Shown piece by piece: positions 1-9,381 of a stretch of 64,000 nt of DNA. Position numbers and translations under genes: made by a program. Location: assembly GCF_041276405.1 (NCBI RefSeq), contig NZ_JBGGGT010000002.1:2953001-3017000 (forward strand). Direction: 5' to 3'. The notes under the pieces are model-generated. The model searched no databases. It worked only from the letters and a program-made list of their open reading frames with translations, and was not told the DNA's origin. This DNA comes from Microvirga sp. TS319. GTDB lineage: Bacteria; Pseudomonadota; Alphaproteobacteria; Rhizobiales; Beijerinckiaceae. The first letter of the stretch is position 1. Every line of letters starts with the position of its first letter.

Positions 1-1610
1 TCTCGCAGCAGGATCCGGGCGTCTTCCTCCCCGGCCCCCGTGGCGGCGGCGATCGCGACTGGCGCGGCTCGCTCGAATCGGCAGGCCAGTTCAATCTGAA
101 CGAGCGCTGGAAATGGGGCTGGGACATCACCCTCGTCTCGGACAAGTGGTTCCTCGACAACTACAACATCCGCAACGAGAACCTCACCTCGCTCTACCTG
201 AAAGAGGCGGTCTCGACCCTCTATCTGCAGGGGCAGGGAGACCGGTCCTTCTTCGACGTGCGCGGATACTACTTCCAGGGCCTGTCCACGCAGGACTGGC
301 AGAAGCAGCAGCCCGTCGTTCACCCGGTGCTCGATTATGACAAGCGGACCACGCCGTCGAGCATCGGCGGCGAATTCGACCTCAACGTGAACGTAACCAG
401 CCTCTCGCGAGAAGCTGCGCAGTTCGAGCCGCTGTCCAAACTGAACAAGGCCCGGTACGGCATTTTCCAGACCTGCCGGATCTTCGAGCAGGAGGAGTGC
501 CTGGTTCGCGGCACCAGCGGATCCATGTCCCGGGCGTCGGTCCTCGCCTCATGGCGCCGGGAATTCGTCGATCCCGTCGGCCAGGTCTGGACACCCTTCG
601 TCTATGTCCGGGCCGACAATTTCTGGATCGCGCCCGATTTCGAAGGTTATCAGAACCCCTATCTGCGCAATTATCTCGACGGCGACAGCGACTATCTCTT
701 CCGCGCCATGCCGGCCGTGGGCATCGATTACCGCTATCCCTTCGTTGCCGATATCGGCACCTCGGGCCGTCAGGTGATCGAACCGATCGCGCAGATCATC
801 GCCCGCCCCAACGAAACCCGGATCGGCAATCTTCCCAACGAGGATGCGCAGAGCCTCATCTTCGACGACACGTCCCTGTTCGATTGGGACAAGTTCTCCG
901 GCTACGATCGCGTGGAGGGCGGCGTTCGCGCCAATCTGGGTGTTCAGTACACCGTCACCGGCGCCGACAATTTCTACGCCAACGTGCTCTTCGGCCAGTC
1001 CTATCAGGTCGCGGGCCGCAACTCGTTCCGCCAGCCGGACTTGGCCAATGTGGGCCTGGATTCCGGCCTCGACACGCGCGCTTCCGACTATGTGGGCCGC
1101 ATCCAGATCGCGCCGAACAGGAACTTCTCCTTCGTAACCCGCGCCCGGTTCGATCAGGAGGACTTCGGCGTCAACAGTATCGAAGCAGGCGTCCGCGCCG
1201 ACTTCTCCCCCTATCTGCCAGTCTCGACCTCGCTGACCTATGCGCGGTACGGGAAGCAGCCGGACATCGGCTTCCTGAACCCCCGCGAGGGCTTCCTGGG
1301 CACGGCGACCTGGAACGTAACCCCGAACTGGCGCATTTCAGGGTCAGTGCTCCTGGATCTCGACCGGTACCTGGCGGAGCCGGTGGAACGGGCCTATGTG
1401 AGTTCCATGTCGGTTGGTGTCGGTTATATCGACGAGTGCACGACCTTCTCGGTCCGGTACATCATGAGGCCGCGGTCCCTGACCACCAGTTCGGGCGAGA
1501 GAGATCAGAACCATACGGTGATGCTGAGCCTGGAACTGAGGACCCTCGGCGGTGCCTCGATTACCCAACGCATCGACGGCTCTTCCTCCGAAGAAGGTGT
1601 AGCGAGATAG
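1..1610 (+). CDS. lptD: LPS-assembly outer membrane protein LptD (C-terminal part)
   Basis: The reading frame is open from base 3 and the gene starts before the window, so only about 535 C-terminal residues are visible. LptD is the outer-membrane beta-barrel that, with the lipoprotein LptE, inserts lipopolysaccharide into the outer leaflet. The visible part has the alternating aromatic and polar beta-strand pattern of the barrel, with segments such as [19 protein letters not shown] and [19 protein letters not shown] that match the family. It ends in a TAG whose G is also the first base of the GTG of pdxA. In many proteobacteria surA lies between lptD and pdxA; here nothing does. Confidence 0.93.
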   Translation, partial: SQQDPGVFLPGPRGGGDRDWRGSLESAGQFNLNERWKWGWDITLVSDKWFLDNYNIRNENLTSLYLKEAVSTLYLQGQGDRSFFDVRGYYFQGLSTQDWQKQQPVVHPVLDYDKRTTPSSIGGEFDLNVNVTSLSREAAQFEPLSKLNKARYGIFQTCRIFEQEECLVRGTSGSMSRASVLASWRREFVDPVGQVWTPFVYVRADNFWIAPDFEGYQNPYLRNYLDGDSDYLFRAMPAVGIDYRYPFVADIGTSGRQVIEPIAQIIARPNETRIGNLPNEDAQSLIFDDTSLFDWDKFSGYDRVEGGVRANLGVQYTVTGADNFYANVLFGQSYQVAGRNSFRQPDLANVGLDSGLDTRASDYVGRIQIAPNRNFSFVTRARFDQEDFGVNSIEAGVRADFSPYLPVSTSLTYARYGKQPDIGFLNPREGFLGTATWNVTPNWRISGSVLLDLDRYLAEPVERAYVSSMSVGVGYIDECTTFSVRYIMRPRSLTTSSGERDQNHTVMLSLELRTLGGASITQRIDGSSSEEGVAR

Positions 1611-2626
1611 TGAACGGGCTGACGCGCCCTCTCCTTCTGACCCAGGGCGACCCGGCTGGAATCGGGCCCGAGCTGACCCTGCGGGCCTGGCTCCAGCGCG
1701 AGCGGGACGCGCTGCCACCCTTCGCCGTCCTGGCGGACTCCAGCTCTCTCGAGCGCCTGGCGAAGGCTCTGGGCTGGACCGTGCCGATGGCGGTCGTGGA
1801 CGTCTCGCAGGCCGTGTCGGCCTTTCCGCACGCTCTCCCGGTCATCCCGTTGAAGGCGATGGTATCGGCCGAGGTGGGTAAACCCGACCCCAAATCCGCC
1901 CCTTCCGTCATCGAGGCGATCGAAACGGCGGTGGAGTTCGTCCGCAACGGCTCGGCCGGTGCCGTGGTCACCAATCCGATCGCGAAGCACGTGCTTTACG
2001 ATGCTGGTTTCCGCCACCCCGGGCATACGGAGTTCCTGGCCGCCCTCGCGGGCCGGGACGGAAACACCTATCACCCGGTGATGATGCTCTGGAGCCGAGA
2101 CCTCGCCGTGGTCCCGGTGACCGTCCATATTCCCCTCTCGTCCGTGCCTGAGGCCCTGACGAGCGAGCTGATCGTGGCCACGGGACGCATCGTGGCCCGG
2201 GAACTGAGGGAACGGTTCGGGATTGCCGATCCGCGCCTTGCCCTCGCGGGCCTCAACCCTCACGCTGGGGAAAGCGGCGCCATGGGCAAGGAAGACGGGG
2301 CCGTCATCGCGCCCGCTATCGCGACCCTGCGAGCCGAGGGCATCGCGGCCTCAGGCCCCCTCCCGGCCGACACCATGTTCCACCCGCGGGCCCGGAAGGG
2401 CTATGATGCGGCGCTCGCCATGTATCACGACCAGGCCCTCATCCCGATCAAGACCATCGCCTTCGACGAGGCGGTGAACGTGACGCTCGGCCTGCCCTTC
2501 GTGCGCACGTCGCCCGATCACGGAACCGCCTTCGACATCGCGGGCAAGGGCATCGCACGCCCCGACAGCCTGATCGCCGCGATCAGGCTCGCGGCGCGGC
2601 TCGGTGCGGGGGCGAGGTCTCCATGA
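1610..2626 (+). CDS. pdxA: 4-hydroxythreonine-4-phosphate dehydrogenase PdxA
   Basis: This 338-residue protein oxidises 4-phosphohydroxy-L-threonine in the DXP-dependent pathway to pyridoxal 5'-phosphate. The start is a GTG overlapping the lptD stop by one base, giving [20 protein letters not shown], the usual PdxA N-terminus. Family motifs are present: GDPAGIGPE near the start, [10 protein letters not shown] and the metal-ligand region HPGHTEF in the middle, and [12 protein letters not shown] with a further His toward the C-terminus. Length is normal. The gene ends in ATGA shared with rsmA, so lptD-pdxA-rsmA are probably one translationally coupled operon. Confidence 0.95.
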   Translation: MNGLTRPLLLTQGDPAGIGPELTLRAWLQRERDALPPFAVLADSSSLERLAKALGWTVPMAVVDVSQAVSAFPHALPVIPLKAMVSAEVGKPDPKSAPSVIEAIETAVEFVRNGSAGAVVTNPIAKHVLYDAGFRHPGHTEFLAALAGRDGNTYHPVMMLWSRDLAVVPVTVHIPLSSVPEALTSELIVATGRIVARELRERFGIADPRLALAGLNPHAGESGAMGKEDGAVIAPAIATLRAEGIAASGPLPADTMFHPRARKGYDAALAMYHDQALIPIKTIAFDEAVNVTLGLPFVRTSPDHGTAFDIAGKGIARPDSLIAAIRLAARLGAGARSP

Positions 2627-3480
2627 GCCAGATCGACACCCTTCCTCCCCTGCGCGAGGTCGTCCGGACCCACGGGCTCATGGCCAAGAAGTCGCTCGGC
2701 CAGAACTTCCTGTTCGATCTCAATCTGACGAGCCGCATCGCCCGGTCCGCCGGGCCTCTGGAGGATGCGACGGTGATCGAGGTCGGCCCCGGTCCGGGCG
2801 GGCTCACCCGCGCCATCCTGGCCGCCGGAGCCAAGAAGGTCATCGCGATCGAGCGGGACAGCCGCTGCCTGCCCGCCTTGGCCGAGATCGCCGATCATTA
2901 CCCGGGGCGTCTGGAGGTCATCGAAGCCGACGCGCTCGAATTCGACCCCCGGCCGATGGTTGGCGAAGGGCTCGTGCGCATCATCTCCAACCTGCCCTAC
3001 AACGTCGGCACGGCGCTTCTCACCGGCTGGCTGACCGGAGAGGCATGGCCGCCCTGGTGGGCCTCCCTGACGCTCATGTTCCAGCGCGAGGTCGCCGAGC
3101 GGATCGTCGCCACACCGGATGATCCTAAGGATTACGGACGTCTCGGCGTGCTCTGCGGCTGGCGGACCGATGCACGCATCCTCTTCGACGTACCGCCCTC
3201 GGCCTTCGTGCCGCCGCCGAAGATCACCTCGAGCATCGTGCACCTCACGCCGAGACCCTCGCCCCGCCTGTGCCGCATCGGTGCCCTGGAGACGGTCACG
3301 CGTGCGGCTTTCGGACAGCGGCGGAAGATGCTGCGCCAGAGCCTGAAGGCGATCGCTCCCGATCCGTCCGCACTGATTGCCACCGCCGGTCTCGAAGAGA
3401 CGGCTCGTGCCGAGAACGTGCCCGTGGAAGGTTATGTAGCCCTGGCCAATGCCTTCGACGCCACGCACGGCAGGAGCTAG
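2623..3480 (+). CDS. rsmA: 16S rRNA (adenine1518-N6/adenine1519-N6)-dimethyltransferase RsmA (KsgA)
   Basis: This 285-residue enzyme uses SAM to dimethylate two adjacent adenines in the 3' hairpin of 16S rRNA during 30S maturation. Visible motifs are KSLGQNFL (residues 23-30), the SAM-binding [10 protein letters not shown] (53-62) and the catalytic NLPYN (123-127). The ATG overlaps the pdxA TGA by four bases. The stop codon is unusual: its TAG is also the first three bases of the intergenic repeat TAGAGCATCGG that follows. The gene is convergent with gmk. Confidence 0.96.
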   Translation: MSQIDTLPPLREVVRTHGLMAKKSLGQNFLFDLNLTSRIARSAGPLEDATVIEVGPGPGGLTRAILAAGAKKVIAIERDSRCLPALAEIADHYPGRLEVIEADALEFDPRPMVGEGLVRIISNLPYNVGTALLTGWLTGEAWPPWWASLTLMFQREVAERIVATPDDPKDYGRLGVLCGWRTDARILFDVPPSAFVPPPKITSSIVHLTPRPSPRLCRIGALETVTRAAFGQRRKMLRQSLKAIAPDPSALIATAGLEETARAENVPVEGYVALANAFDATHGRS

Positions 3481-3581
3481 AGCATCGGACGCGGGAAGTG
3501 GGAACCGGTTTTGCGTGAAAAGATGCTCAAGACCATCAACTTATAGCGTCGGACGTGAGTTCGATTTTTACGTCCGACGCT
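3478..3581. repeat. TAGAGCATCGG-family intergenic repeat, two-part
   Basis: The first part (3478-3528) begins TAGAGCATCGGACGC, contains GGGAACCGGTTTTGCGTG and ends GAAAAGATGCTC; its ends are complementary. The second part (3545-3581) is a hairpin with arms AGCGTCGGACGT and ACGTCCGACGCT. Related copies occur elsewhere in the window. The rsmA stop codon lies inside the element. A further short palindrome, GCGCATCG/CGATGCGC, runs up to the gmk stop. Confidence 0.85.
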
Positions 3582-3608
3582 GTAGCGCATCGTGCGGACC
3601 CGATGCGC

Positions 3609-4262
3609 TTAATCGATCTTCTCGGCCAGCAGGCCCTCGACGAACTCCTGAAGTCCCACGAGCCGGTCCCGCTTGAGGCGCTCCGCCGTCTGGATGGCCT
3701 TGAGCTTCTCGAAAGAGTCGCCCAGATCCTCGTTGACGATCACGTAATCGTATTCGACCCAGCGCTCCATCTCGATCCGGGCATTGGCGAGGCGCTTGGC
3801 GATCACGTCGGGGGCATCCTCCGCCCGGCGTTCCAGGCGAGCCTTCAGCTCCCTGAAGCTCGGGGGAAGGACGAAGACGGTCACCACATCGTCCGGCAGC
3901 TTCTGCCGGACCTGACGGGTGCCCTGGTAATCGATGTCGAAGATCATGTCCTGGCCGGCCGCGAGGGTCTTCTCGACGAGCTTGCGCGGCGTGCCGTAGA
4001 AATTCCCGTGCACCTCGGCCCATTCCAGCAGTTCGTCGCGCTCGCGCATCGCCTGGAACTCGTCCACGCCGATGAAGTAATAGTGCTTTCCCTCGATCTC
4101 CGACGGCCGCTTGGGGCGCGTGGTGACGGAGATGGAAAGCGCGCCCGCGCGATCCTCCACGAGGCTGCGGGTGAGCGTGGTCTTTCCGGCGCCCGACGGC
4201 GAGGACAGGATCAGGATGAGGCCGCGACGTCCGACCAGGGGCTTCGAATCTTGGCTCACCAC
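3609..4262 (-). CDS. gmk: Guanylate kinase
   Basis: Guanylate kinase phosphorylates GMP to GDP with ATP, an essential step of purine nucleotide supply. The 217-residue protein has the P-loop [12 protein letters not shown] (residues 19-30) followed by the GMP-binding core with [19 protein letters not shown] and a lid region, as in bacterial Gmk. The start is GTG, one base after the yicC stop (TAATGTG), so the two genes are translationally coupled; the yicC-gmk pair is common in proteobacteria. The gene is convergent with rsmA. Confidence 0.95.
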   Translation of the reverse strand: MVSQDSKPLVGRRGLILILSSPSGAGKTTLTRSLVEDRAGALSISVTTRPKRPSEIEGKHYYFIGVDEFQAMRERDELLEWAEVHGNFYGTPRKLVEKTLAAGQDMIFDIDYQGTRQVRQKLPDDVVTVFVLPPSFRELKARLERRAEDAPDVIAKRLANARIEMERWVEYDYVIVNEDLGDSFEKLKAIQTAERLKRDRLVGLQEFVEGLLAEKID

Positions 4263-4263
4263 A

Positions 4264-5151
4264 TTACTCCACGTTCTGAACCTGCTCCCGGAATTGCTCG
4301 ATTACGGCCTTCAATTCAAGACCAATCCTGGACAGAGACACATCATTGGCCTTGGCGCAGAGCGTGTTGGCCTCGCGGCCGAACTCCTGCGCCAGGAAAT
4401 CGAGCCGGCGTCCGACCGGACCACCCTCCTGCAACAGAGCGCGGGCGGAATCCACATGGGCGCGCAGGCGGTCGATCTCCTCGCGGATATCGGCGCGGGC
4501 AGCAATGAGCACCGCCTCCTGGTGCAGACGCGCCGGGTCGAGGGCAGCCTTGCCGTCGAGGAGCTCTGCAACCTGCGCTTCGAGGCGCGCGCGAATGGCA
4601 TCCGGCTGCCGTGCCGGGCATGCTTCCGCATCACTCACGAGCCCGGCGATCGAATCGAGCTGCCGGTTCAGGACGGAGGCGAGCGCCTGGCCTTCGTTCA
4701 GCCGGGCGGCTTGCAGGGCCTGGATCAGATTTGCGACGCCGCCCCTGAGCGCGTCCGTCAGCGCCTCGTCCCGCCCCGGATCCACGGCATCCTCGTCGAG
4801 TTCCACGACGCCGCGAACGGCGAGAAGACCGTCGAGGGAGGCCGGTTTCACATTGTCCGGAAGGGACAGCCCGCCGACGGCGGAGAGAAGGGATTGCAGC
4901 ACCTCCTGATTGACCCGCAGCCTGGGGGCGGTCGATGCCCTCGACATCGAAAGGTTGAGCTGCCCCTGCCCGCGAGTGAACGCCTTGAGGATCAGGCCGC
5001 GAGCCTCCTCGCCCACGGCGTCGAGCCCGGACGGAGTCCTCACGCGCACTTCGAGCCCCCGTCCATTGACGGTCTTGAGCTCCCAGGCCCATTGGTAAGG
5101 ACCGGTCACACCGGCTTCGCGGGCAAAGCCGGTCATGCTTGCAATCGACAT
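4264..5151 (-). CDS. yicC: YicC family endoribonuclease
   Basis: This 295-residue protein has the typical YicC N-terminus [14 protein letters not shown], which fixes the start at 5151 rather than an in-frame codon 20 residues upstream. The YicC_N domain is followed by the C-terminal DUF1732 region ending [18 protein letters not shown]...[25 protein letters not shown]. Members studied in enterobacteria are endoribonucleases affecting sRNA turnover; that role here is inferred from homology. It is directly upstream of gmk. Confidence 0.92.
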   Translation of the reverse strand: MSIASMTGFAREAGVTGPYQWAWELKTVNGRGLEVRVRTPSGLDAVGEEARGLILKAFTRGQGQLNLSMSRASTAPRLRVNQEVLQSLLSAVGGLSLPDNVKPASLDGLLAVRGVVELDEDAVDPGRDEALTDALRGGVANLIQALQAARLNEGQALASVLNRQLDSIAGLVSDAEACPARQPDAIRARLEAQVAELLDGKAALDPARLHQEAVLIAARADIREEIDRLRAHVDSARALLQEGGPVGRRLDFLAQEFGREANTLCAKANDVSLSRIGLELKAVIEQFREQVQNVE

Positions 5152-5201
5152 GCACTGAACCTCAGGCGTCATTCGTAACGAAAATCGGCGCGACCATAAC
5201 G

Positions 5202-5228
5202 CATCGCGCAAAAAAGTGGATCCGATTA
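5202..5228. repeat. Fragment of the GCATCG-family intergenic repeat
   Basis: The stretch GCATCGCGCAAAAAAGTGG matches the left half of the repeat copies at 44560 and 14231 (GCGCATCGTGCGAAAAAGTGG), with no right half. It lies in the 171-bp gap between mltG and yicC. Nothing else is recognisable in that gap. Confidence 0.45.
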
Positions 5229-5322
5229 TTGGTGCCCGGGGCTTCGAGGCGCGACCCGCCGGATGCAGGGCCCGAAAAGCGGCAGGAATGCCGAAGCCTG
5301 TGGCCGGCCCGGTCGCGAAGGG

Positions 5323-6732
5323 TCAGGGCTGGGTGAGGGTCGGAACGTTCTTCGGGTTCGTCAAATCGAAGGTCTTGTTCTTGAGCGGATCCTTGTCCGT
5401 GCCCTCGCTCGCATCGAAACCCCGGGCTCGCTTGCCGCCGGCGCCGGTCGCGGTACGCCCCCCGGACGGCAGGGCACTGGCCGTCCCGCGCAGTGCGGAC
5501 AGCCCATCGTCGAGCGCACCGGATTGCCCCGGAGCCGAAGGCTGGACGGGGGCATCCGGATCCACGATCCGGTCGACCGCATCGCTGTCGGTCGCAGGCT
5601 TGTTCTTTTCGATCTGGCGCCAGCGGCTCACGTTGCGCTGGTGCTGCTCGTAGGTCTCGGCGAAGGCATGGCCGCCCGAACCGTCGGCGACGAAGTAGAG
5701 ATCCTTGGTTCGCGACGGATTGGCCACGGCCTCGAGCGCCGCGCGTCCCGGATTGGCGATGGGTCCGGGAGGCAGGCCCTCGATCACGTAGGTGTTGTAG
5801 GGCGTTGCCGTCTCGATCTCGGTGCGCAGGATTCCGCGCCCCAGAGTGCCTTTGCCCCCGACCAGCCCATAGACGATGGTGGGGTCGGACTGGAGCTTCA
5901 TGCGTTTCAGGAGGCGGTTGATGAACACGCCCGCGACGCGGGTGCGCTCGTCCGCGCGTCCCGTTTCCTTTTCCACGATGGAGGCGAGAATCACGAGTTC
6001 CTGCGGCGACCTGATCGGCAGATCCGAGGACCGGCGCTGCCAGATCTGATTGAGCATCTGCCGCTGGGCCGCCTGCATGGTGTTGATGATCTGCTGACGC
6101 GTCGTGCCGCGCTCGAACTTGTAGGTGTCCGGGAGCAGGGTTCCCTCACGCGGGGTCTCGGCAACGTCGCCGCTCAGGATCTCGTTCTCGTAAAGCCGGG
6201 CGACGATCTGATCGCTCGTGAGGCCCTCGGGAACGGTGACCGCGTGAAGAATCGCCTTGCCCTGGACGAGAGTGTCGATGGCATCCTGGATGCTCGCGCC
6301 CGCTTTGAACTGGAATTCGCCGGCCTTGAGCTGACCGCGCTGGCGGTTGATGAGCGCATAGGCTTCGAACAGCAGCGGCTGATTGATGACGCCTTCCTCC
6401 TTCAGGATCGAGGCGATGTCGCTCGTGCCGGTATTGCGCGGGATCAGCACCACCTTGTCGTTCTGAAGCGGTCCCTGGGCGGTGATCTCGCGCTCCAGCA
6501 TCGTGAAGCCGAACACGCCCGCCAGGGCCAGGGCCACGATCAGCGTCAGCAGGCCGCTCATGAGGGCCAGCATGCCCCCGCGGCGCCGGCGGATCCGCGG
6601 CGGCGGAGGCGGCGCGAGCGACGGCTTCAGCGCCTCGCTCGGGGAACGGGGTGCCAGGCGCGGCTGTTCCTGCCCCTGAAGCTCGGCCTCATGGTCAGAA
6701 ATCAGGGTGCGTCTCTTTTTACGTCCGAACAT
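5323..6732 (-). CDS. mltG: Endolytic transglycosylase MltG
   Basis: MltG (YceG-like) is an inner-membrane lytic transglycosylase that cuts nascent glycan strands and sets their length. The 469-residue protein has a basic, proline-rich cytoplasmic N-terminus, one transmembrane helix at about residues 54-77 (LALMSGLLTLIVALALAGVF), then the periplasmic YceG domain. The catalytic region reads LASIVEKETGRADERTRVAGVFINRL with the expected glutamate, followed by SDPTIVYGL and YNTYVIEGLPPGPIANPG. Beyond residue about 390 is a low-complexity tail seen in many alphaproteobacterial homologues. A GTG one codon upstream (6735) is the alternative start. It follows fabF, a frequent arrangement in Hyphomicrobiales. 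Confidence 0.94.
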   Translation of the reverse strand: MFGRKKRRTLISDHEAELQGQEQPRLAPRSPSEALKPSLAPPPPPRIRRRRGGMLALMSGLLTLIVALALAGVFGFTMLEREITAQGPLQNDKVVLIPRNTGTSDIASILKEEGVINQPLLFEAYALINRQRGQLKAGEFQFKAGASIQDAIDTLVQGKAILHAVTVPEGLTSDQIVARLYENEILSGDVAETPREGTLLPDTYKFERGTTRQQIINTMQAAQRQMLNQIWQRRSSDLPIRSPQELVILASIVEKETGRADERTRVAGVFINRLLKRMKLQSDPTIVYGLVGGKGTLGRGILRTEIETATPYNTYVIEGLPPGPIANPGRAALEAVANPSRTKDLYFVADGSGGHAFAETYEQHQRNVSRWRQIEKNKPATDSDAVDRIVDPDAPVQPSAPGQSGALDDGLSALRGTASALPSGGRTATGAGGKRARGFDASEGTDKDPLKNKTFDLTNPKNVPTLTQP

Positions 6733-6827
6733 CACGATGCTTTTCTGGTGCCGGCCGGGCCTCCCCCGACTCGTCCGACACCCTAGTGGGGATTATGGCG
6801 AAAAGCCGTAACGCAGAAGCGTTGTCC

Positions 6828-8090
6828 TCAGGCAACGCGTCGGAAGATCAGGGAAGCATTGGTTCCGCCGAAGCCGAAGGAGTTCGACAAGGCTACATCG
6901 ACTTGCTTGCGCTTGGCCACCTTCGGCACGAGGTCGATCGCGGTTTCGACGGACGGATTGTCGAGGTTGATGGTCGGGGGAACGATCCCGTCGCGCATGG
7001 CGAGGAGCGAGAAGATCGCCTCCACGGCCCCCGCCGCGCCCAGCAGGTGCCCGATGGCCGACTTGGTGGACGACATGGTGAGCTTGCCCGCCGCATCGCC
7101 CATGATGCGCTCGATGGCCTTGAGCTCGATCTCGTCGCCGAGCGGCGTCGAGGTGCCGTGAGCGTTGACGTAGTCGATCTCGGAGACCTTGATGCCGGCG
7201 CGCTTGACGGCAGCCGACATGCAGCGATAGGCGCCGTCGCCGTCCTCCGACGGGGAGGTGATGTGATAGGCGTCGCCCGACAGGCCGTAGCCGATGACCT
7301 CGCCGTAGATCTTCGCGCCGCGGGCCTTGGCGTGCTCGTACTCCTCCAGCACGACGACGCCGGCGCCCTCGCCCATGACGAAGCCGTCACGGTCCTTGTC
7401 GTAGGGGCGGGACCCTTTCTCGGGGCTGTCGTTGAAATTGGTCGAGAGCGCCCGGCAGGCGGCGAAGCCCGCGAGGGAGAGGCGGTTGACGGGCGATTCC
7501 GTTCCGCCGGCCACCATCACGTCGGCGTCGCCGAGCGCGATCAGGCGGGCCGCGTCGCCGATGGCGTGGGCGCCCGTGGAGCAGGCCGTCACCACGGCAT
7601 GGTTCGGGCCCTTGAGGCCGTGCTCGATGGACACGTAACCGCCCGCGAGGTTGATCAGGCGGCCGGGGATGAAGAAGGGCGAGATGCGGCGCGGGCCGCG
7701 CTCGATCAGGGTTGCCGAGGCCTCGTAGATGCCGCCGATGCCGCCGATGCCGGAGCCGATCAGCACGCCCGTGGCGCATTGCTCCTCATAGGTCTTCGGG
7801 GCCCAGCCGGCATCGCGAAGAGCCTGCGTCGAGGCCGCCATCGCATAGACGATGAAGGGATCGACCTTGCGCTGCTCCTTGGGCTCCATCCACTCATCGG
7901 CATTGAACGTGCCGTTGCTGCCGTCCCCGACCGGGATCCGGCAGGCGATCTGGCAGGCAAGATCATCGACCTGGAAGTCCGTGATCTTCTTCGCGCCGCT
8001 TTGCCCCTCCACGAGGCGGGACCACGTGGCATCGACACCGCTGCCCAGCGGCGTGACCATGCCAAGACCTGTAACAACAACCCGGCGCAT
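6828..8090 (-). CDS. fabF: 3-oxoacyl-[ACP] synthase II FabF
   Basis: FabF condenses malonyl-ACP with a growing acyl-ACP in type II fatty-acid elongation. The 420-residue protein has the Cys-His-His triad: Cys170 in TACSTGAHAIG, His311 in NAHGTSTPLGD and His348 in STKSAIGHLLGAAG, plus the C-terminal SFGFGGTNASL. Length is typical. It lies 66 bp downstream of acpP, with a terminator-like hairpin in that gap, so fabF expression probably depends on readthrough or its own promoter. Confidence 0.97.
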   Translation of the reverse strand: MRRVVVTGLGMVTPLGSGVDATWSRLVEGQSGAKKITDFQVDDLACQIACRIPVGDGSNGTFNADEWMEPKEQRKVDPFIVYAMAASTQALRDAGWAPKTYEEQCATGVLIGSGIGGIGGIYEASATLIERGPRRISPFFIPGRLINLAGGYVSIEHGLKGPNHAVVTACSTGAHAIGDAARLIALGDADVMVAGGTESPVNRLSLAGFAACRALSTNFNDSPEKGSRPYDKDRDGFVMGEGAGVVVLEEYEHAKARGAKIYGEVIGYGLSGDAYHITSPSEDGDGAYRCMSAAVKRAGIKVSEIDYVNAHGTSTPLGDEIELKAIERIMGDAAGKLTMSSTKSAIGHLLGAAGAVEAIFSLLAMRDGIVPPTINLDNPSVETAIDLVPKVAKRKQVDVALSNSFGFGGTNASLIFRRVA

Positions 8091-8110
8091 AACGTTCTAC
8101 CCTATCGTTA

Positions 8111-8147
8111 AATAAAAATCGGGCGTCGGGTGGTTCACCCGACGCCC
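8111..8147 (-). terminator. Intrinsic terminator or attenuator between acpP and fabF
   Basis: Read on the minus strand, GGGCGTCGGGT and ACCCGACGCCC form an 11-bp perfect stem with a short loop, followed by GATTTTTATTT. This is a canonical Rho-independent terminator just after the acpP stop codon. Because fabF continues in the same direction, it probably sets a high acpP-to-fabF transcript ratio. Confidence 0.8.
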
Positions 8148-8156
8148 GCCGAAAGT

Positions 8157-8393
8157 TTAGGCTGCGTTCTTCTCGAGGAAGCGGATCGCGTCGCCGACCG
8201 TGACGATGGTCTCGGCGGCATCGTCCGGGATCTCGACGTTGAACTCTTCCTCGAAGGCCATCACCAGCTCGACCGTGTCGAGGCTGTCCGCGCCCAGGTC
8301 GTCGATGAAGTTCGCGTTGTCCGTCACCTTGTCGGCCTCAACGCCCAGATGCTCGACAACAATCTTCTTCACGCGATCAGCGACGTCACTCAT
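8157..8393 (-). CDS. acpP: Acyl carrier protein
   Basis: This is the 78-residue carrier that holds the fatty-acyl chain on 4'-phosphopantetheine. The attachment serine is Ser37 in the universal motif [18 protein letters not shown]. The protein is acidic, as expected. It lies between fabG (235 bp upstream, a gap that probably holds its own promoter) and fabF, and is followed by a strong terminator-like hairpin. Confidence 0.97.
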   Translation of the reverse strand: MSDVADRVKKIVVEHLGVEADKVTDNANFIDDLGADSLDTVELVMAFEEEFNVEIPDDAAETIVTVGDAIRFLEKNAA

Positions 8394-8628
8394 CGTTTTC
8401 TTCCTCAGTGGCTGCCGCCTCAGTAACGGGCGGATTAAAAAATCGAAATCGGATCAGCTGCTCAGCTGACAACGCTGAAACGGCTACCTTGCGCCGTGCA
8501 AAGCCGTATTTTTGTGCGCCGGTCAACCCCTTTGGCGTGATCGGGCTCATGCTTAACACAAGCTTATCCTGTCTGGCGAGAGGCGAGCGGCACCTGCGAA
8601 CAGTTTCCGCCAGCCCAGCTAAGTGCCT

Positions 8629-9366
8629 TTAGAACATCGCCATTCCACCGTTCACGTGCAGGGTGTGCCCTGTCACATAGCCGGCTTCGCTCGACGCGAG
8701 ATAGACCACCGAGGACGCGATTTCATCGCCCTGGCCCAGCCGTCCCATGGGAATAGTGCCCAGGATGCCTTCGCGCTGCTTTTCATTGAGCACATCCGTC
8801 ATCGGAGACTCGATAAAGCCCGGAGCGACCAGGTTCACGGTGATGTTGCGGCTCGCGACCTCGGCGGCGAGCGCCTTGGTCATGCCGATGAGGCCGGCCT
8901 TGGAAGCGGCGTAATTGCCTTGCCCCGGATTGCCGGTCGAGCCCACCACGGAGCCGATATTGACGATGCGGCCGTAGCGGCGACGCATCATGCCCTTCAC
9001 GGCGGCGCGGGAGAGGCGGAACGCGGCCGTCAGGTTCACGGCGATCACCGTGTCCCATTCCTCGTCCTTCATGCGCATGAACAGGTTGTCCTTGGTCACG
9101 CCCGCGTTGTTCACGAGGATGTCGAGACCTTCCATCGCGGCTTCCGCGGCGGGAACGAGAGCTTCGACGGAATCCTTGTCGCCGAGGTTGGCCTCGACCA
9201 CATGGACCCGCTCGCCGAGCGAGGCGGCAAGCTCGTCGAGAGCGGCGCGGCGGGTGCCGGAGAGCGTCACGGTAGCGCCCTGGGCGTGCAACGCGCGGGC
9301 GATGGCGCCGCCGATTCCGCCGGTGGCTCCGGTGACGAGAGCCTTGCGGCCGGTCAGATCGAACAT
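8629..9366 (-). CDS. fabG: 3-oxoacyl-[ACP] reductase FabG
   Basis: This NADPH-dependent short-chain dehydrogenase reduces 3-oxoacyl-ACP. The 245-residue protein shows the nucleotide-binding TGATGGIG (residues 12-19), NNAG (86-89), catalytic Ser139 and the YAASK pair Tyr152/Lys156. The C-terminus VTGHTLHVNGGMAMF is typical of FabG. It starts 15 bp after fabD, indicating co-transcription. Confidence 0.96.
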   Translation of the reverse strand: MFDLTGRKALVTGATGGIGGAIARALHAQGATVTLSGTRRAALDELAASLGERVHVVEANLGDKDSVEALVPAAEAAMEGLDILVNNAGVTKDNLFMRMKDEEWDTVIAVNLTAAFRLSRAAVKGMMRRRYGRIVNIGSVVGSTGNPGQGNYAASKAGLIGMTKALAAEVASRNITVNLVAPGFIESPMTDVLNEKQREGILGTIPMGRLGQGDEIASSVVYLASSEAGYVTGHTLHVNGGMAMF

Positions 9367-9381
9367 GGAGGCTCTCCTCTA

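Noticed and set aside
497..1609. Long frame running into pdxA from within lptD
   Set aside because: The Arg/Pro-rich part before 1610 is out of frame with lptD and not protein-like; pdxA begins at GTG 1610.
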